In this document: piece after piece, positions 52,852 to 61,428 of the stretch | Position numbering within the stretch: the stretch's first letter is position 1 | How the letters are laid out: each line of letters starts with the position of its first letter | The notes under the pieces: model-generated | The model's database searches: none | Seen by the model: the letters and a program-made list of their open reading frames with translations, nothing else | What the model was told of the DNA's origin: nothing | Made by a program: the position numbers and the translations under genes | Origin: an uncultured Bacteroidales bacterium | GTDB lineage: Bacteria; Bacteroidota; Bacteroidia; Bacteroidales; F082 | Assembly: GCA_900315175.1 (NCBI GenBank) | Contig: OMYA01000002.1 | Span: 124,001 to 188,000 of the forward strand | Reading direction: 5' to 3' | Length of the DNA stretch: 64,000 nucleotides

Positions 52852-53886
52852 CTACTTGATATCCCATGTCGTACCGCTGTTGAGCAGGTCGTCGACGGTC
52901 TTGATGTTCGACTTGGCTGATTCGCGTTCGATGACATCGGTGAGGCAGTCGTCGTAAGTCGGGGCATCCACGTTGCGGATAACGCCGATAGCGATTGGGA
53001 ACGCAGGAGGCATCATATGGGCGAGCATCATGTGGATACCTGTAGTTCCTTCCTTCTCGTCGTGGACGAGGATATCCTTTTCTGTGATGCCGTTTTCGCC
53101 GATTGTGACGACTTCGAGCTTGTTTCCGTTAAGGCGCAGACCTTTGTTTCTATCCTTACCGAAGATGAGAGGTTTGCCGTGTTCGCACTTCACCTGCATA
53201 TCGTCGCGGACGTCCTTGCCTGTAATGTTTTCGTGAACACCGTTCGAGAAAATCATACAGTTTTGGAGCACTTCGATGACTGACATGCCGTCGTGATTCT
53301 TAGCTCTCAGGCAGATATCTGTGAGTTCCTTGGTGTTGACATCAACGCCACGTGCGAAGAATTTGCCGCCGGCGCCGATGACGAGTTCACCGACGTTGAA
53401 TGGGTCTTCGTAAGTACCTTGTGGAGAAGTCTTTGTGACTGTGCCACGGAAAGTACACGGTGAGAACTGGCCTTTTGTCATACCGTAGATACGGTTGTTG
53501 AACAGAAGGAGGTTCATGTCCATGTTACGGCGGACAGCGTGGATGAAGTGGTTACCACCGATAGCTGTGCAGTCGCCGTCACCTGTGATGACCCAAACTG
53601 AGAGGTTAGGATTTGCGAGCTTCACGCCTGTTGCGATAGCGCAAGCGCGGCCGTGGATGCTGTGGAATCCGTAGGTGTTCATATAGTGCGGGAAACGTGA
53701 TGAGCAGCCGATACCAGAGACGACGCAGATGTCTTCTTTTCTCTTACCGAGCTGTGGGAACACGTCCTGTAAAACTTTCAAAATAGCGTGGTCACCGCAG
53801 CCTGGGCACCATTTTACTATTTGATCGCAAACGAAATCTTCTTTAGTAAGATTAACAACCTGATTATTTAAATTTGTGTTTTCCAT
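52852..53886 (-). CDS. korB: 2-oxoacid:ferredoxin oxidoreductase, beta subunit
   Basis: Thiamine-diphosphate subunit of an oxygen-sensitive 2-oxoacid:acceptor oxidoreductase (2-oxoglutarate type by closest pattern). 344 residues. Seen: VKWCPGCGDHAILK (Fe-S/TPP cysteines, residues ~26-39), SGIGCSSRFPHYM, and the TPP-Mg motif GDGDCTAIGGNHFIHAVRRN. Together with KorA it converts 2-oxoglutarate plus CoA to succinyl-CoA with reduction of ferredoxin, typical of anaerobic Bacteroidetes. It follows korA by 7 nt and is ended by a clear terminator. The specific substrate is inference. Confidence 0.93.
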   Translation of the reverse strand: MENTNLNNQVVNLTKEDFVCDQIVKWCPGCGDHAILKVLQDVFPQLGKRKEDICVVSGIGCSSRFPHYMNTYGFHSIHGRACAIATGVKLANPNLSVWVITGDGDCTAIGGNHFIHAVRRNMDMNLLLFNNRIYGMTKGQFSPCTFRGTVTKTSPQGTYEDPFNVGELVIGAGGKFFARGVDVNTKELTDICLRAKNHDGMSVIEVLQNCMIFSNGVHENITGKDVRDDMQVKCEHGKPLIFGKDRNKGLRLNGNKLEVVTIGENGITEKDILVHDEKEGTTGIHMMLAHMMPPAFPIAIGVIRNVDAPTYDDCLTDVIERESAKSNIKTVDDLLNSGTTWDIK

Positions 53887-53893
53887 GGTAATC

Positions 53894-55735
53894 TTATTTT
53901 AAAAGGTCATTAAACTTATTTTCTAACTCTGCTGTGAGGAATGGGAGGCCCTGAATCTTGTTGTATTGTTCATACTTGAAGTCAGGCATCTTCTCTCTGA
54001 GGTAGTTCACGAACTGGCCATTGTTGTTCTCACAGACGACGATTTTCTTGTGACCGCTTAACACCTTTGCTGTGTTCTTAGGCAGAGGCATGATATGGCG
54101 GAAGTGTGCATGAGCGACAGACTTGCCTTCTTCGAGCATTTTTTCGACGACTGAGAGGACAACGCCGTATGTGCCGCCCCAGCTCACCACGAGGAGGTCA
54201 GCATTAGGGTCACCGACGATTTCCTGTTCAGGGATGAAGTTGGCTACGCGCTGTACTTTCTCTTCACGAAGTTCAACCATGAGCTGGTGGTTCTTCGGGT
54301 CGAGAGAGAGGTTACCTGAGCCGTTGGCTTTTTCAAGACCGCTGATGCGGTGACGGAGGCCTTCTGTTCCAGGGATAGCCCACTGTCTGTTGAGTTTTTC
54401 CTCGTCACGTTTGTAAGGCTGCCATTCTGGGTCGTTTGCCTTTGCGATTGGCGGTACGATAGCCGGGAGGTCAGCGACTCTTGGGATGCGGAGGATCTCA
54501 GAACCATTGCCGAGAGCGCCTTCTGTAAGGAGGATGACAGGTGTCATGTGCTCCATAGCGAGCTTAGCGGCTTCGTATGCTGAGTAGAAGCAGTCTGATG
54601 AGCTGCGTGCTGCCAAGACGATAAGAGGAGCGTCACCATTACGTCCGTAGATGGCCTGCATGAGGTCGCTCTGTTCCGACTTGGTTGGGAGACCAGTTGA
54701 AGGGCCGCCACGCTGTACGTCGACGACGACGAGTGGGAGCTCTGTCATCACTGCGAGGCCGAGAGCCTCAGACTTCAGTGAGAGACCAGGACCTGATGTT
54801 GTGGTCACTGCCAGGCAGCCTGCGAATGATGCGCCGAGTGACGAGCAGATACCTGCAATCTCATCTTCTGCCTGGAAGGCCTTAACCTTTAAGTTCTTAT
54901 ATTTCACCAACTCTGCGAGGATATCTGTAGCAGGAGTGATAGGATATGAACCGCAGAAGATCTGACGGCCCGAACGCTCTGCTGCTGCCATCAAACCCCA
55001 TGCTGTAGCGACGTTACCGGTGATGTCACGGTATTTGCCTTTGGCGAGGTTAGCTGGTTCGATACGATATGTGTTGGCGAAGATTTCCATGGTGTCAGCG
55101 TAGCTGTAACCTGCTGCAACGACAGTCTGGTTGGCCTTGATGACTTCTGGTTTGTTCTTGAATTTTGTATTGAAATATCCGTTCAACATGGTGATGTCGC
55201 GGTTGAAGAGGTACATCACGATGCCGAGAGCGAACATATTCTTTGACTTGAGCATAGCCTTGCGGTCCCAACCGAAGTCTTTCAAAGCCTCGAGTGTCAT
55301 TGATGTGATAGGGGCTTTGACGACTTTGTACTGGCTGAGGGTGTCATCCTGTGTCGGGTCTGATGTGTAACCGGCTTTTTCGAGAGCCTTGTCGTTCATC
55401 GAGTCGACATCGAAGATGATTGTTGTGCCCGGCTTGAGCCAGCGCATGTTAGCCTTGATGGAGGCTGGGTTCATTGCGACGAGGACATCGCAAAGGTCAC
55501 CTGTGGTGTGGACTGGTTTGTGTCCGAAATGGACTTGGAATCCGGAGACGCCTGACACTGTGCCTTGTGGTGGGCGGATTTCTCCAGGATAGTCTGGGAA
55601 GGTGGCAAAATCATTGCCTGCTAAAGCTGTTGAATCAGAAAACAGGTTTCCTGTCAGCTGCATACCGTCACCAGAGTCACCCGCGAAACGGATAACTACG
55701 TGTTCAAGTTCTACAACTTTTGTTCTGTTAGCCAT
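53894..55735 (-). CDS. korA: 2-oxoacid:ferredoxin oxidoreductase, alpha subunit fused with gamma
   Basis: 613 residues: the gamma domain is fused at the N-terminus (RFAGDSGDGMQLTGNLF, residues ~12-28; NPASIKANMRWLKPG), followed from about 190 by the pyrimidine-binding alpha domain (ICSSLGASFAGCLAVTTTSGPGLSLKSEALGLA, then DVQRGGPSTGLPTKSEQSDL). This gamma-alpha fusion with a separate beta subunit is the usual KorAB architecture in Bacteroidetes. The ferredoxin domain (delta) is absent; the small ferredoxin encoded divergently at 55930 is a plausible electron acceptor. Confidence 0.94.
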   Translation of the reverse strand: MANRTKVVELEHVVIRFAGDSGDGMQLTGNLFSDSTALAGNDFATFPDYPGEIRPPQGTVSGVSGFQVHFGHKPVHTTGDLCDVLVAMNPASIKANMRWLKPGTTIIFDVDSMNDKALEKAGYTSDPTQDDTLSQYKVVKAPITSMTLEALKDFGWDRKAMLKSKNMFALGIVMYLFNRDITMLNGYFNTKFKNKPEVIKANQTVVAAGYSYADTMEIFANTYRIEPANLAKGKYRDITGNVATAWGLMAAAERSGRQIFCGSYPITPATDILAELVKYKNLKVKAFQAEDEIAGICSSLGASFAGCLAVTTTSGPGLSLKSEALGLAVMTELPLVVVDVQRGGPSTGLPTKSEQSDLMQAIYGRNGDAPLIVLAARSSSDCFYSAYEAAKLAMEHMTPVILLTEGALGNGSEILRIPRVADLPAIVPPIAKANDPEWQPYKRDEEKLNRQWAIPGTEGLRHRISGLEKANGSGNLSLDPKNHQLMVELREEKVQRVANFIPEQEIVGDPNADLLVVSWGGTYGVVLSVVEKMLEEGKSVAHAHFRHIMPLPKNTAKVLSGHKKIVVCENNNGQFVNYLREKMPDFKYEQYNKIQGLPFLTAELENKFNDLLK

Positions 55736-55815
55736 AAGAAATTGAATTTAATTTATTGTATTTTAATAACTTAGATTATTATTCCTCTCTTTAGGGATGA
55801 CTCCCAATTTTTCTG

Positions 55816-55823
55816 CAAAATTA
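55816..55823 (-). promoter_or_regulatory. Putative -7 box of korAB
   Basis: Minus-strand TAATTTTG (perfect TAnnTTTG), about 80 nt upstream of the korA ATG. Confidence 0.45.
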
Positions 55824-55875
55824 AGCATATATTTTTGATAAAAAACATAAAAAAAAATATTTTTTCAAAATGTCG

Positions 55876-55903
55876 TTGTGTATTGGAAAAACCTATATCT
55901 TTG
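55876..55903 (+). promoter_or_regulatory. Putative promoter of the small ferredoxin
   Basis: TTG at 55876-55878, a 17-nt spacer, and TATCTTTG at 55896-55903 (perfect TAnnTTTG), 26 nt before the ATG. Confidence 0.6.
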
Positions 55904-55929
55904 CAGAAAATTTTCTAAACTATAATATT

Positions 55930-56097
55930 ATGGCATACAAAATTTTAGACAGCTGTGTAGCTTGCGGTACTTGCATCGACGAGTGCCCAGTCGGCGCTAT
56001 TTCAGAAGGTAGCATCTATTCAATCAACGCTGATAACTGCGTTTCATGCGGCACATGCGCAAGCGTTTGCCCGAACGAAGCAATCGTTGAGGACTAA
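55930..56097 (+). CDS. Small 2[4Fe-4S] ferredoxin
   Basis: A 55-residue clostridial-type ferredoxin with two CxxCxxCxxxCP clusters: CVACGTCIDECP (residues ~9-20) and CVSCGTCASVCP (~38-49). The start at 55930 (MAYKILDSC) is the family start; the open frame further upstream overlaps the promoter. It is a soluble, low-potential electron carrier, divergent from korAB (about 195 bp apart), and is the natural candidate to accept electrons from 2-oxoacid oxidation. The stop codon is followed by a hairpin with a T-run. Confidence 0.97.
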   Translation: MAYKILDSCVACGTCIDECPVGAISEGSIYSINADNCVSCGTCASVCPNEAIVED

Positions 56098-56121
56098 TAG
56101 GATCCACACAGAATTCAAAAA

Positions 56122-56191
56122 TGTAGAGACGCCATATTATGACGTCTCCATTTTTTTTAATAAAGAGACGCCACACTGTGACGTCTCTACA
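56122..56191. repeat. Tandem GAGACG hairpins between ferredoxin and GH2 genes
   Basis: Two copies of TGTAGAGACGCCA...TGACGTCTC(TACA), at 56122-56150 (followed by eight T residues, a terminator for the ferredoxin) and 56163-56191 (just after the GH2 stop on the minus strand). Related to the copy after murB. Confidence 0.8.
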
Positions 56192-56195
56192 TTTT

Positions 56196-58022
56196 TTATT
56201 TCTTGAAATAATTTGAAATCTTCAGGTTTATCTCGCGGATTCGTTCTTCGTTGAGTTTCACCACTTCCCTATCGTATGTCATCAGGCCGTTGAGTTCGAC
56301 CTCGCAGTCGGTGGTTTGGGTATAGACTGCAGCCGAGAAGCCGCGTGGAATAAGGTTCAGCAGTTTGTTTGCATATTCCACGTAAGTGTCGGTGACTTTT
56401 TCCTCGGTGTCGTATTCCACATAGCCCCAACCTTGTTCAGGGACCCAGGTATGTCCCTCGATTTTCCTGCCGATGCCGCCATATTCACCCAAGACATTGG
56501 CGCGTGACGCATCGTAAAAATACATCTCGGGGTCAGGATAGTTGTGAATGTCAAGGATGTCGCCCACAGGATAGTGGTTGCCGCCAGATGCAGGGTTCAC
56601 TAGGCGTGACTGGTCATAACTCTTAGTCCATTCAACGATTTCAGGGGTTTTGAACTGTCCCCATGACTCGTTGAACGGCACCCAGACGCCTATCGAAGGT
56701 ACCGAATAGAGGTAATCGATGATTTCTTTCCATTCTTTTTTATAAGTTGCTTCTGACTCTGGCGTTCTGCGACTTAAAGAGCCGTCGAAATACCCGTCGG
56801 TGACCCACTCTGGGCCTTTTCCGCCCGAAGGCATGTCCTGCCACACTATGATGCCGAGACGGTCGCACCAGTAGTACCAACGTGCTGGCTCCACTTTCAC
56901 ATGTTTGCGAATCATGTTATAGCCAAAATCTTTTGTCTTCTCAATGTCGTACCTCAAAGCTTCGTCGCACGGAGCGGTGTAGAGGCCGTCGCACCACCAA
57001 CCTTGATCGAGCGGGCCGAACATGAAAATCGGCTCGTTGTTAAGCATCAGACGCACAATGCCGTTCTCGTCCTTTGCAGTGCTAAATTTACGCATCGCGA
57101 AGTAACTGATAACATAATCAACAAGCTTATTCCCCTTATACACAGACACGTCTACACCGTAAAGGAAAGGATTATCCGGCGACCAAAGTATTGCATCGAC
57201 AGGCATTGCAACTTCAACAGTTTCACCATTTATCGACCGACCTTTACTAACAATTTTATTTCTTCCCCTAGCATTTTTGGCATATACTTCGACTTTCACC
57301 TTAATATCACGGGATGCGTTGACAATTTCAGGAATCACTATAACTGTATGATTGTCTATATCAGGAATGATTTTCAAATTTTCAATATATGTCTCGTTGG
57401 CCACCACCTCAAGCCATACCGTCTGCCATATTCCAGTAACTGGTGTGTACCAGATTCCATGAGGCTTCACATGTTGTTTGCCGCAAGGCTGCTCGCCTTG
57501 GTCGGTCGGGTCCCAAACACGAACTTTCAAAACATTGCCTTTTTTCTTCAAAGCTTGAGTGATATCCATTGAAAATGGAGTATAACCGCCAGTATGTGAG
57601 CCAACTTTTATATCATTTACCCAAACATCACATTTCCAATCGACAGCTCCAAAGTGCAACAAAATGCGTTTGCCATTCCATTTTGACGGCACTTCAAATT
57701 CTCGCTGATACCAGAGTTCATTGTCTTTTCCGACATATTTCTGTACACCAGACAACGATGATTCAACACAGAATGGCACCAAAATCTTACCGTCATATTT
57801 GTCAACCAATTGTCCCTTTGGGCATATCACATAATCCCATAAACCGTTGAGGTTTATCCAATCTGGGCGAGTCATCTGCGGACGCGGATAATCTTGCCAA
57901 ACGTTTTCGGGAGTAATTTCAGAAGCCCAGCGGGTTTTAAGGCTGTCGCCCGCCGGAGCATATTGAGCCATTGCCAACTGACTGACAATCAAGCAAATAG
58001 CCGACAGTACCAATCTTTTCAT
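56196..58022 (-). CDS. Secreted glycoside hydrolase family 2 enzyme
   Basis: 608 residues. After a signal peptide (ending LAMAQ) come a sugar-binding jelly roll (~40-215; WYQREFEVPSKWNGKRILLHFGAVDWKCDVWVN), an Ig-like sandwich (~220-310), and the TIM barrel (~315-608). The acid/base Glu is in VPFNESWGQ near residue 445 and the nucleophile Glu in VLGEYGGIG near 510. Beta-galactosidase, beta-glucuronidase or beta-mannosidase activity is possible. Last gene of the nine-gene minus-strand run, 3 nt after the DUF2490 gene. Confidence 0.9.
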   Translation of the reverse strand: MKRLVLSAICLIVSQLAMAQYAPAGDSLKTRWASEITPENVWQDYPRPQMTRPDWINLNGLWDYVICPKGQLVDKYDGKILVPFCVESSLSGVQKYVGKDNELWYQREFEVPSKWNGKRILLHFGAVDWKCDVWVNDIKVGSHTGGYTPFSMDITQALKKKGNVLKVRVWDPTDQGEQPCGKQHVKPHGIWYTPVTGIWQTVWLEVVANETYIENLKIIPDIDNHTVIVIPEIVNASRDIKVKVEVYAKNARGRNKIVSKGRSINGETVEVAMPVDAILWSPDNPFLYGVDVSVYKGNKLVDYVISYFAMRKFSTAKDENGIVRLMLNNEPIFMFGPLDQGWWCDGLYTAPCDEALRYDIEKTKDFGYNMIRKHVKVEPARWYYWCDRLGIIVWQDMPSGGKGPEWVTDGYFDGSLSRRTPESEATYKKEWKEIIDYLYSVPSIGVWVPFNESWGQFKTPEIVEWTKSYDQSRLVNPASGGNHYPVGDILDIHNYPDPEMYFYDASRANVLGEYGGIGRKIEGHTWVPEQGWGYVEYDTEEKVTDTYVEYANKLLNLIPRGFSAAVYTQTTDCEVELNGLMTYDREVVKLNEERIREINLKISNYFKK

Positions 58023-58025
58023 ATA

Positions 58026-58760
58026 TTAATGTTTAAATTTCCAACCTAATCCAAAAAACACCGTCCTGAATTGGTCTGATTCCAAATAAAAATCTCTGTA
58101 ATCTCTGACAAATAACGTAAGATGCTGTCTGCGTGTCAAGCGGTAGTCTACTTCGCCTGCCAGCAATAAAGTGCTGAGTTCCAATCGTTTATCCTTATTA
58201 AAATCAGAATAAAGCTCACCATACAAAGTATATTTGTATCTGCTGTAAGGACGTTGATACGACACCGACAGCTTGTTACGCCAGCCAAACTCCGGCGTAT
58301 AGTTGTAATAGCCGGTCCTTTCATCATGGAACAGCGTTATAAATCGCATTCTATAGCCGAAATCCCAGTTTCGGTAAGTATATTTATACGATGCATTGAC
58401 AAACAAACGGTAACGATTTCTGAAAACGCGCTTTTCCGTGTATTTATTGATATAATCAAAGCCTGCGCCTATCTTGAAACCGTATCTCACAAACCTGTAG
58501 TCGAAGCCCAAAGTGGTCTTGGAACGCAAATATTTCGAGAAATCGTGGTCGAAACGAAGGTCTTCTTTCACCCAAACATCATAATTTCCGGCGAAATTGT
58601 TCTCGTATTCCGCCTGCAAAATCGCTCCAAAATCAGTGGTGTTTTGGGCGGTTACGAATTTTGGTGATAAAAACAACAATAATAAAACCGTCATCGCAAG
58701 GACGTAGCACACCGTACCCCTACGATACATATATTTTAATATTGCATTTTTACAAATCAT
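58026..58760 (-). CDS. DUF2490 outer-membrane beta-barrel protein
   Basis: 244 residues with a signal peptide (hydrophobic ~17-33, cleavage near VTAQN) and alternating aromatic strands throughout (for example FDHDFSKYLRSKTTLGFDYRFVRYG and YNYTPEFGWRNKLSVSYQ), ending in a barrel C-terminal strand (FFGLGWKFKH). This fits DUF2490, a family of small outer-membrane barrels of unknown function. Its ATG overlaps the DUF4956 stop by 4 nt (ATGA), which supports the start and tight coupling to the VTC/DUF4956 pair. Confidence 0.82.
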   Translation of the reverse strand: MICKNAILKYMYRRGTVCYVLAMTVLLLLFLSPKFVTAQNTTDFGAILQAEYENNFAGNYDVWVKEDLRFDHDFSKYLRSKTTLGFDYRFVRYGFKIGAGFDYINKYTEKRVFRNRYRLFVNASYKYTYRNWDFGYRMRFITLFHDERTGYYNYTPEFGWRNKLSVSYQRPYSRYKYTLYGELYSDFNKDKRLELSTLLLAGEVDYRLTRRQHLTLFVRDYRDFYLESDQFRTVFFGLGWKFKH

Positions 58761-59482
58761 TGAAAATCTTTCAGTTTCGTAATGTCATTGATTGTATTAC
58801 ATGTCTTCGTGAAAGGCTTGTACATCACTTTCACATATGCCACATCACGCAGAAAATCGATGTGTCCGACCTCAATTTCGATGATATCCAGGCCTGTACG
58901 TTCCTTCAAATCGGCAATCAGATCAGCCTCGCGTCCGTGTTTCACATTCTCAATTTTATCGTAAAGCACGATTTTTGTCTCGGTACGTTTCCTGGTGATG
59001 ATACCACTTTCAAACAGCCATATCGATATGATAAACAATAAGTTAGTCACTAACAACTCCACATAACTCACTGTCAATGCGAGGCCGTTTATTATCGAGA
59101 TGCCAATGATGATGAATAAATATGTCATCTCCCGCACTTTCAGTGTTTCCGTTCGATATCGTATCATTCCGAAGATTGCAAAAAGTCCCAACGCGAAGCT
59201 TATCGCCATCTTCATGTTTTCCATGTGGATTATGAGCAGGAAAATCGTTATTGCGAAGAGCATGAAGGTGAAATAATAGTCGTTTCTGCGGCTCTTCGGG
59301 TAGTAGAAGGACCTAACGATGATCCAGCACACCATAAAATGGAATGCGAAGCGCACCAAAAGCGTCCACAGACTTACAGTATCGACGAGTGGCACACCGA
59401 GGAAGCCCGATTCAAAGGCATCTCCGCCGAACTCGCGTGCTATGTCTGGGTCAAAGTTCTGCATTGTTTGAAGTAACAGCAT
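58757..59482 (-). CDS. DUF4956 membrane protein
   Basis: 241 residues. About four membrane helices between ~30 and 150 (FAFHFMVCWIIVRSFYY, YYFTFMLFAITIFLLII, AISFALGLFAIFGMIRYRTETLKVREMTYLFIIIGISIINGLA) enclose the conserved FAIFGMIRYRTETLKVREMTYLF core, and a cytoplasmic C-terminal domain (~160-241) carries DIIEIEVGHIDFLRDVAYVKVMY. DUF4956 genes commonly sit beside VTC-domain genes, and they are thought to form a polyphosphate- or polymer-related membrane unit (family association known to me; mechanism not established). It overlaps the VTC gene by 32 nt. Confidence 0.9.
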   Translation of the reverse strand: MLLLQTMQNFDPDIAREFGGDAFESGFLGVPLVDTVSLWTLLVRFAFHFMVCWIIVRSFYYPKSRRNDYYFTFMLFAITIFLLIIHMENMKMAISFALGLFAIFGMIRYRTETLKVREMTYLFIIIGISIINGLALTVSYVELLVTNLLFIISIWLFESGIITRKRTETKIVLYDKIENVKHGREADLIADLKERTGLDIIEIEVGHIDFLRDVAYVKVMYKPFTKTCNTINDITKLKDFQ

Positions 59483-60257
59483 ATTCTCTCAGTTTTTTCA
59501 ATTTTTCAAGTTTTATAATTTTCTTCTTAAAACGATTCTGTTTCAACGTCTTGTCGGTCAAAGCCCTGCCAAAGCAGTACTTGCTGATACTCAACGGTTT
59601 GACACGTAGTTCAAACAAGGCCTTCTGGAACCTCGACTTGCATCGTCCGTCGCGTTTCAACTCCATGATGACCAAAGGCGCGATTCCTGTGTCATTGCCG
59701 TTTTCGAAATTATGAAAACGCACGTTGAAATCAACCGTTATTCTCTCCGTTTTGCCTTTGTTTACAATGGTTATCCTCTCAAACGACGTCGACAGTTTCT
59801 TCACAAAGCCGTCGAAGTCATAGTTGGGCAGCTGATTTTCAACAAATTCGCGTGTTTTTCCATCGGATTTCAGGTCTTCAAACACGCTCTGTCCCACCTC
59901 AATCCTTTTCTTTTTCGTGCGTCCGCGGTTGTTTTTATGTTTCACCTCACAAAAATATGTGTCTGTGTCGACATAATTTCTAACCCTGAGCTTGTCGCGT
60001 TTCAATTTTTTATCCTGATGGATGATATACATGTGATTATCAACGGTGTCGTAGTAGATGTTGTCGTATCTTGCTATTCGTTTTCCATCGATTTCCTGCA
60101 CGTAATAATCATCTTTTACCAGCGAAAACAGCTTTGCGACTGTCAGATCATCAGCGACATACTTGGTATCGATGCGGTTCATCAGCTTCACGGCGCTCAT
60201 CTCGTCGAGGCTGATTGGCGTCATATTGTTTAATATGTCGTTGATATCCAACATCAT
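59451..60257 (-). CDS. VTC-domain (polyphosphate polymerase-like) protein
   Basis: 268 residues spanning nearly the whole of one VTC domain, a tunnel-shaped triphosphate tunnel metalloenzyme fold that in yeast Vtc4 makes polyphosphate from ATP. Basic and acidic tunnel residues are recognisable: NRIDTKYVA (~27), YYDTVDNHMY, KLRVRNYVD, the FCEVKHKN strand with Glu-x-Lys (~108), VDFNVRF, and VIMELKRDGRC near residue 225. No SPX domain is present. Activity is inferred from fold and context only. It sits 3 nt into the YwqK-like gene's stop (4-nt overlap) and overlaps DUF4956. Confidence 0.88.
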   Translation of the reverse strand: MMLDINDILNNMTPISLDEMSAVKLMNRIDTKYVADDLTVAKLFSLVKDDYYVQEIDGKRIARYDNIYYDTVDNHMYIIHQDKKLKRDKLRVRNYVDTDTYFCEVKHKNNRGRTKKKRIEVGQSVFEDLKSDGKTREFVENQLPNYDFDGFVKKLSTSFERITIVNKGKTERITVDFNVRFHNFENGNDTGIAPLVIMELKRDGRCKSRFQKALFELRVKPLSISKYCFGRALTDKTLKQNRFKKKIIKLEKLKKLREYAVTSNNAEL

Positions 60258-60682
60258 CTGAAAATCAGTTCATATTCTTTGACCGACTCAAGTTTTCCAT
60301 TGGGATAATAGTTCAGCTGCCGTTTTTTGCTGCCGTCTTCGTTATACTCGTATTTCTTGATACGTGTCACCTTGTCGCGGTCGTTATACTCTATCTCGCG
60401 AAGCACTTTTGATGCCGGATCAAGCGGGTCAACGTATTCGCAAACCACTCGTGATTTCTGACCGTATGACGCATATTCTATCTCCTCTATTTTTCTTCCG
60501 AGCGAGTCGTATGTGGTGACGTGGTCCAAAAACGCCTGTTTTGAGCCCACTGCCGTGTTCCACTCCTTGATTGTCAATCCTTTACGTTTCTGGCGTTTTA
60601 TCAATGTTTCAGGAGAAACTTGTTGTGAAAAAGCCGGGATGACCAAAGCCAACAAAAACGAGAATATAAGTAATCTTTTCAT
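60254..60682 (-). CDS. Small exported YwqK/YD-repeat-like protein
   Basis: 142 residues with a signal peptide (MKRLLIFSFLLALVIPAFSQ). The mature part has short beta-hairpin repeats (TYDSLGRKIEEIEYASYG, VLREIEYNDRDKVTRIKKYEYNEDGSKKRQLNYYPNGKLESVKEYE), the pattern of RHS/YwqK 'antitoxin component' repeats, here as a free periplasmic or outer-membrane-associated protein. Function unknown. Its stop overlaps the VTC start (ATGA), so it is fixed in the same operon. It may act as a structural or accessory part of the surface system (inference). Confidence 0.7.
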   Translation of the reverse strand: MKRLLIFSFLLALVIPAFSQQVSPETLIKRQKRKGLTIKEWNTAVGSKQAFLDHVTTYDSLGRKIEEIEYASYGQKSRVVCEYVDPLDPASKVLREIEYNDRDKVTRIKKYEYNEDGSKKRQLNYYPNGKLESVKEYELIFR

Positions 60683-60700
60683 TTCGCAATTTATTGATTA

Positions 60701-61414
60701 TCAGACTTGTATTCTAACAACAAATGTTGTATCCGGTTCCATTTCGATGATTTCGCCTATATTCTCAACTGATATAGTCTCAATCACTGGTAACGGCACT
60801 TCCTCAGAGTTCTCCGTGAACGTAAACACTTCATAATCACCGGGTTGCAGTTTCTGGAAAGCGAATACACCGTCCAAGCCTACGCGCACGTCATCAAAAT
60901 GATAAGGGACACCTTCTTTTCTGATATAAACGCGGTGTTCGTAGGCCCAGCCTTGTCCACGATAAATGTCGTTGTGGAAATACATAGCATAGACTTTACC
61001 TTTCACTATTGAGGTGCCGTAAGCCTTTCCTGAATGGACATATATTGTCGGAACATTGCCCGTTCCTCCCTTACCTATTGACACTGAAGCTGTTACAGGC
61101 ACTTTCTCTCCTGAAGGCAGTGTAGAATATGAATAAACGGTATAATCGCCGGGGGTGAGATATTTGAATTTGTAAAAGCCCTTGTCGTCTGTTTCCACGT
61201 CATCGCCGTAAAAATCCGAGTTGCCGTAAACGATGAAAACGTCAGTTTTTGCTGCATCTATCGTATCGGCAGGAAGAGTATAGTCATCGTCAGGATGGTT
61301 TATCATCTTCACATAACCTTGAACCACGCCTGTTCCGCCTTCGCCTTCGTCTCTCTTGCACGCGACAAGGCACAGAAGTCCCATGCACAAGAATAATAAT
61401 AGCTTATTTTTCAT
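60701..61414 (-). CDS. Lipoprotein with two SpaA/Cna-B-like beta domains
   Basis: 237 residues. Signal peptide with lipobox LVAC at residues ~16-19, then two beta-sandwich units of the carboxypeptidase-regulatory/SpaA type, recognised by the paired ends: DKGFYKFKYLTPGDYTVYSYS (~76-96) and LDGVFAFQKLQPGDYEVFTFT (~184-204). Such lipoproteins are surface or periplasmic scaffolds. 14 nt downstream of the MarR gene and 18 nt upstream of the YwqK-like gene, so it is the first envelope gene after the regulator. Confidence 0.82.
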   Translation of the reverse strand: MKNKLLLFLCMGLLCLVACKRDEGEGGTGVVQGYVKMINHPDDDYTLPADTIDAAKTDVFIVYGNSDFYGDDVETDDKGFYKFKYLTPGDYTVYSYSTLPSGEKVPVTASVSIGKGGTGNVPTIYVHSGKAYGTSIVKGKVYAMYFHNDIYRGQGWAYEHRVYIRKEGVPYHFDDVRVGLDGVFAFQKLQPGDYEVFTFTENSEEVPLPVIETISVENIGEIIEMEPDTTFVVRIQV

Positions 61415-61428
61415 GATAAAGTGTTTTA

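Noticed and set aside
56901..57572. 223-codon plus-strand reading frame opposite the GH2 gene
   Set aside because: Runs antisense through a clear GH2 enzyme, has no family resemblance and no promoter; a shadow frame.
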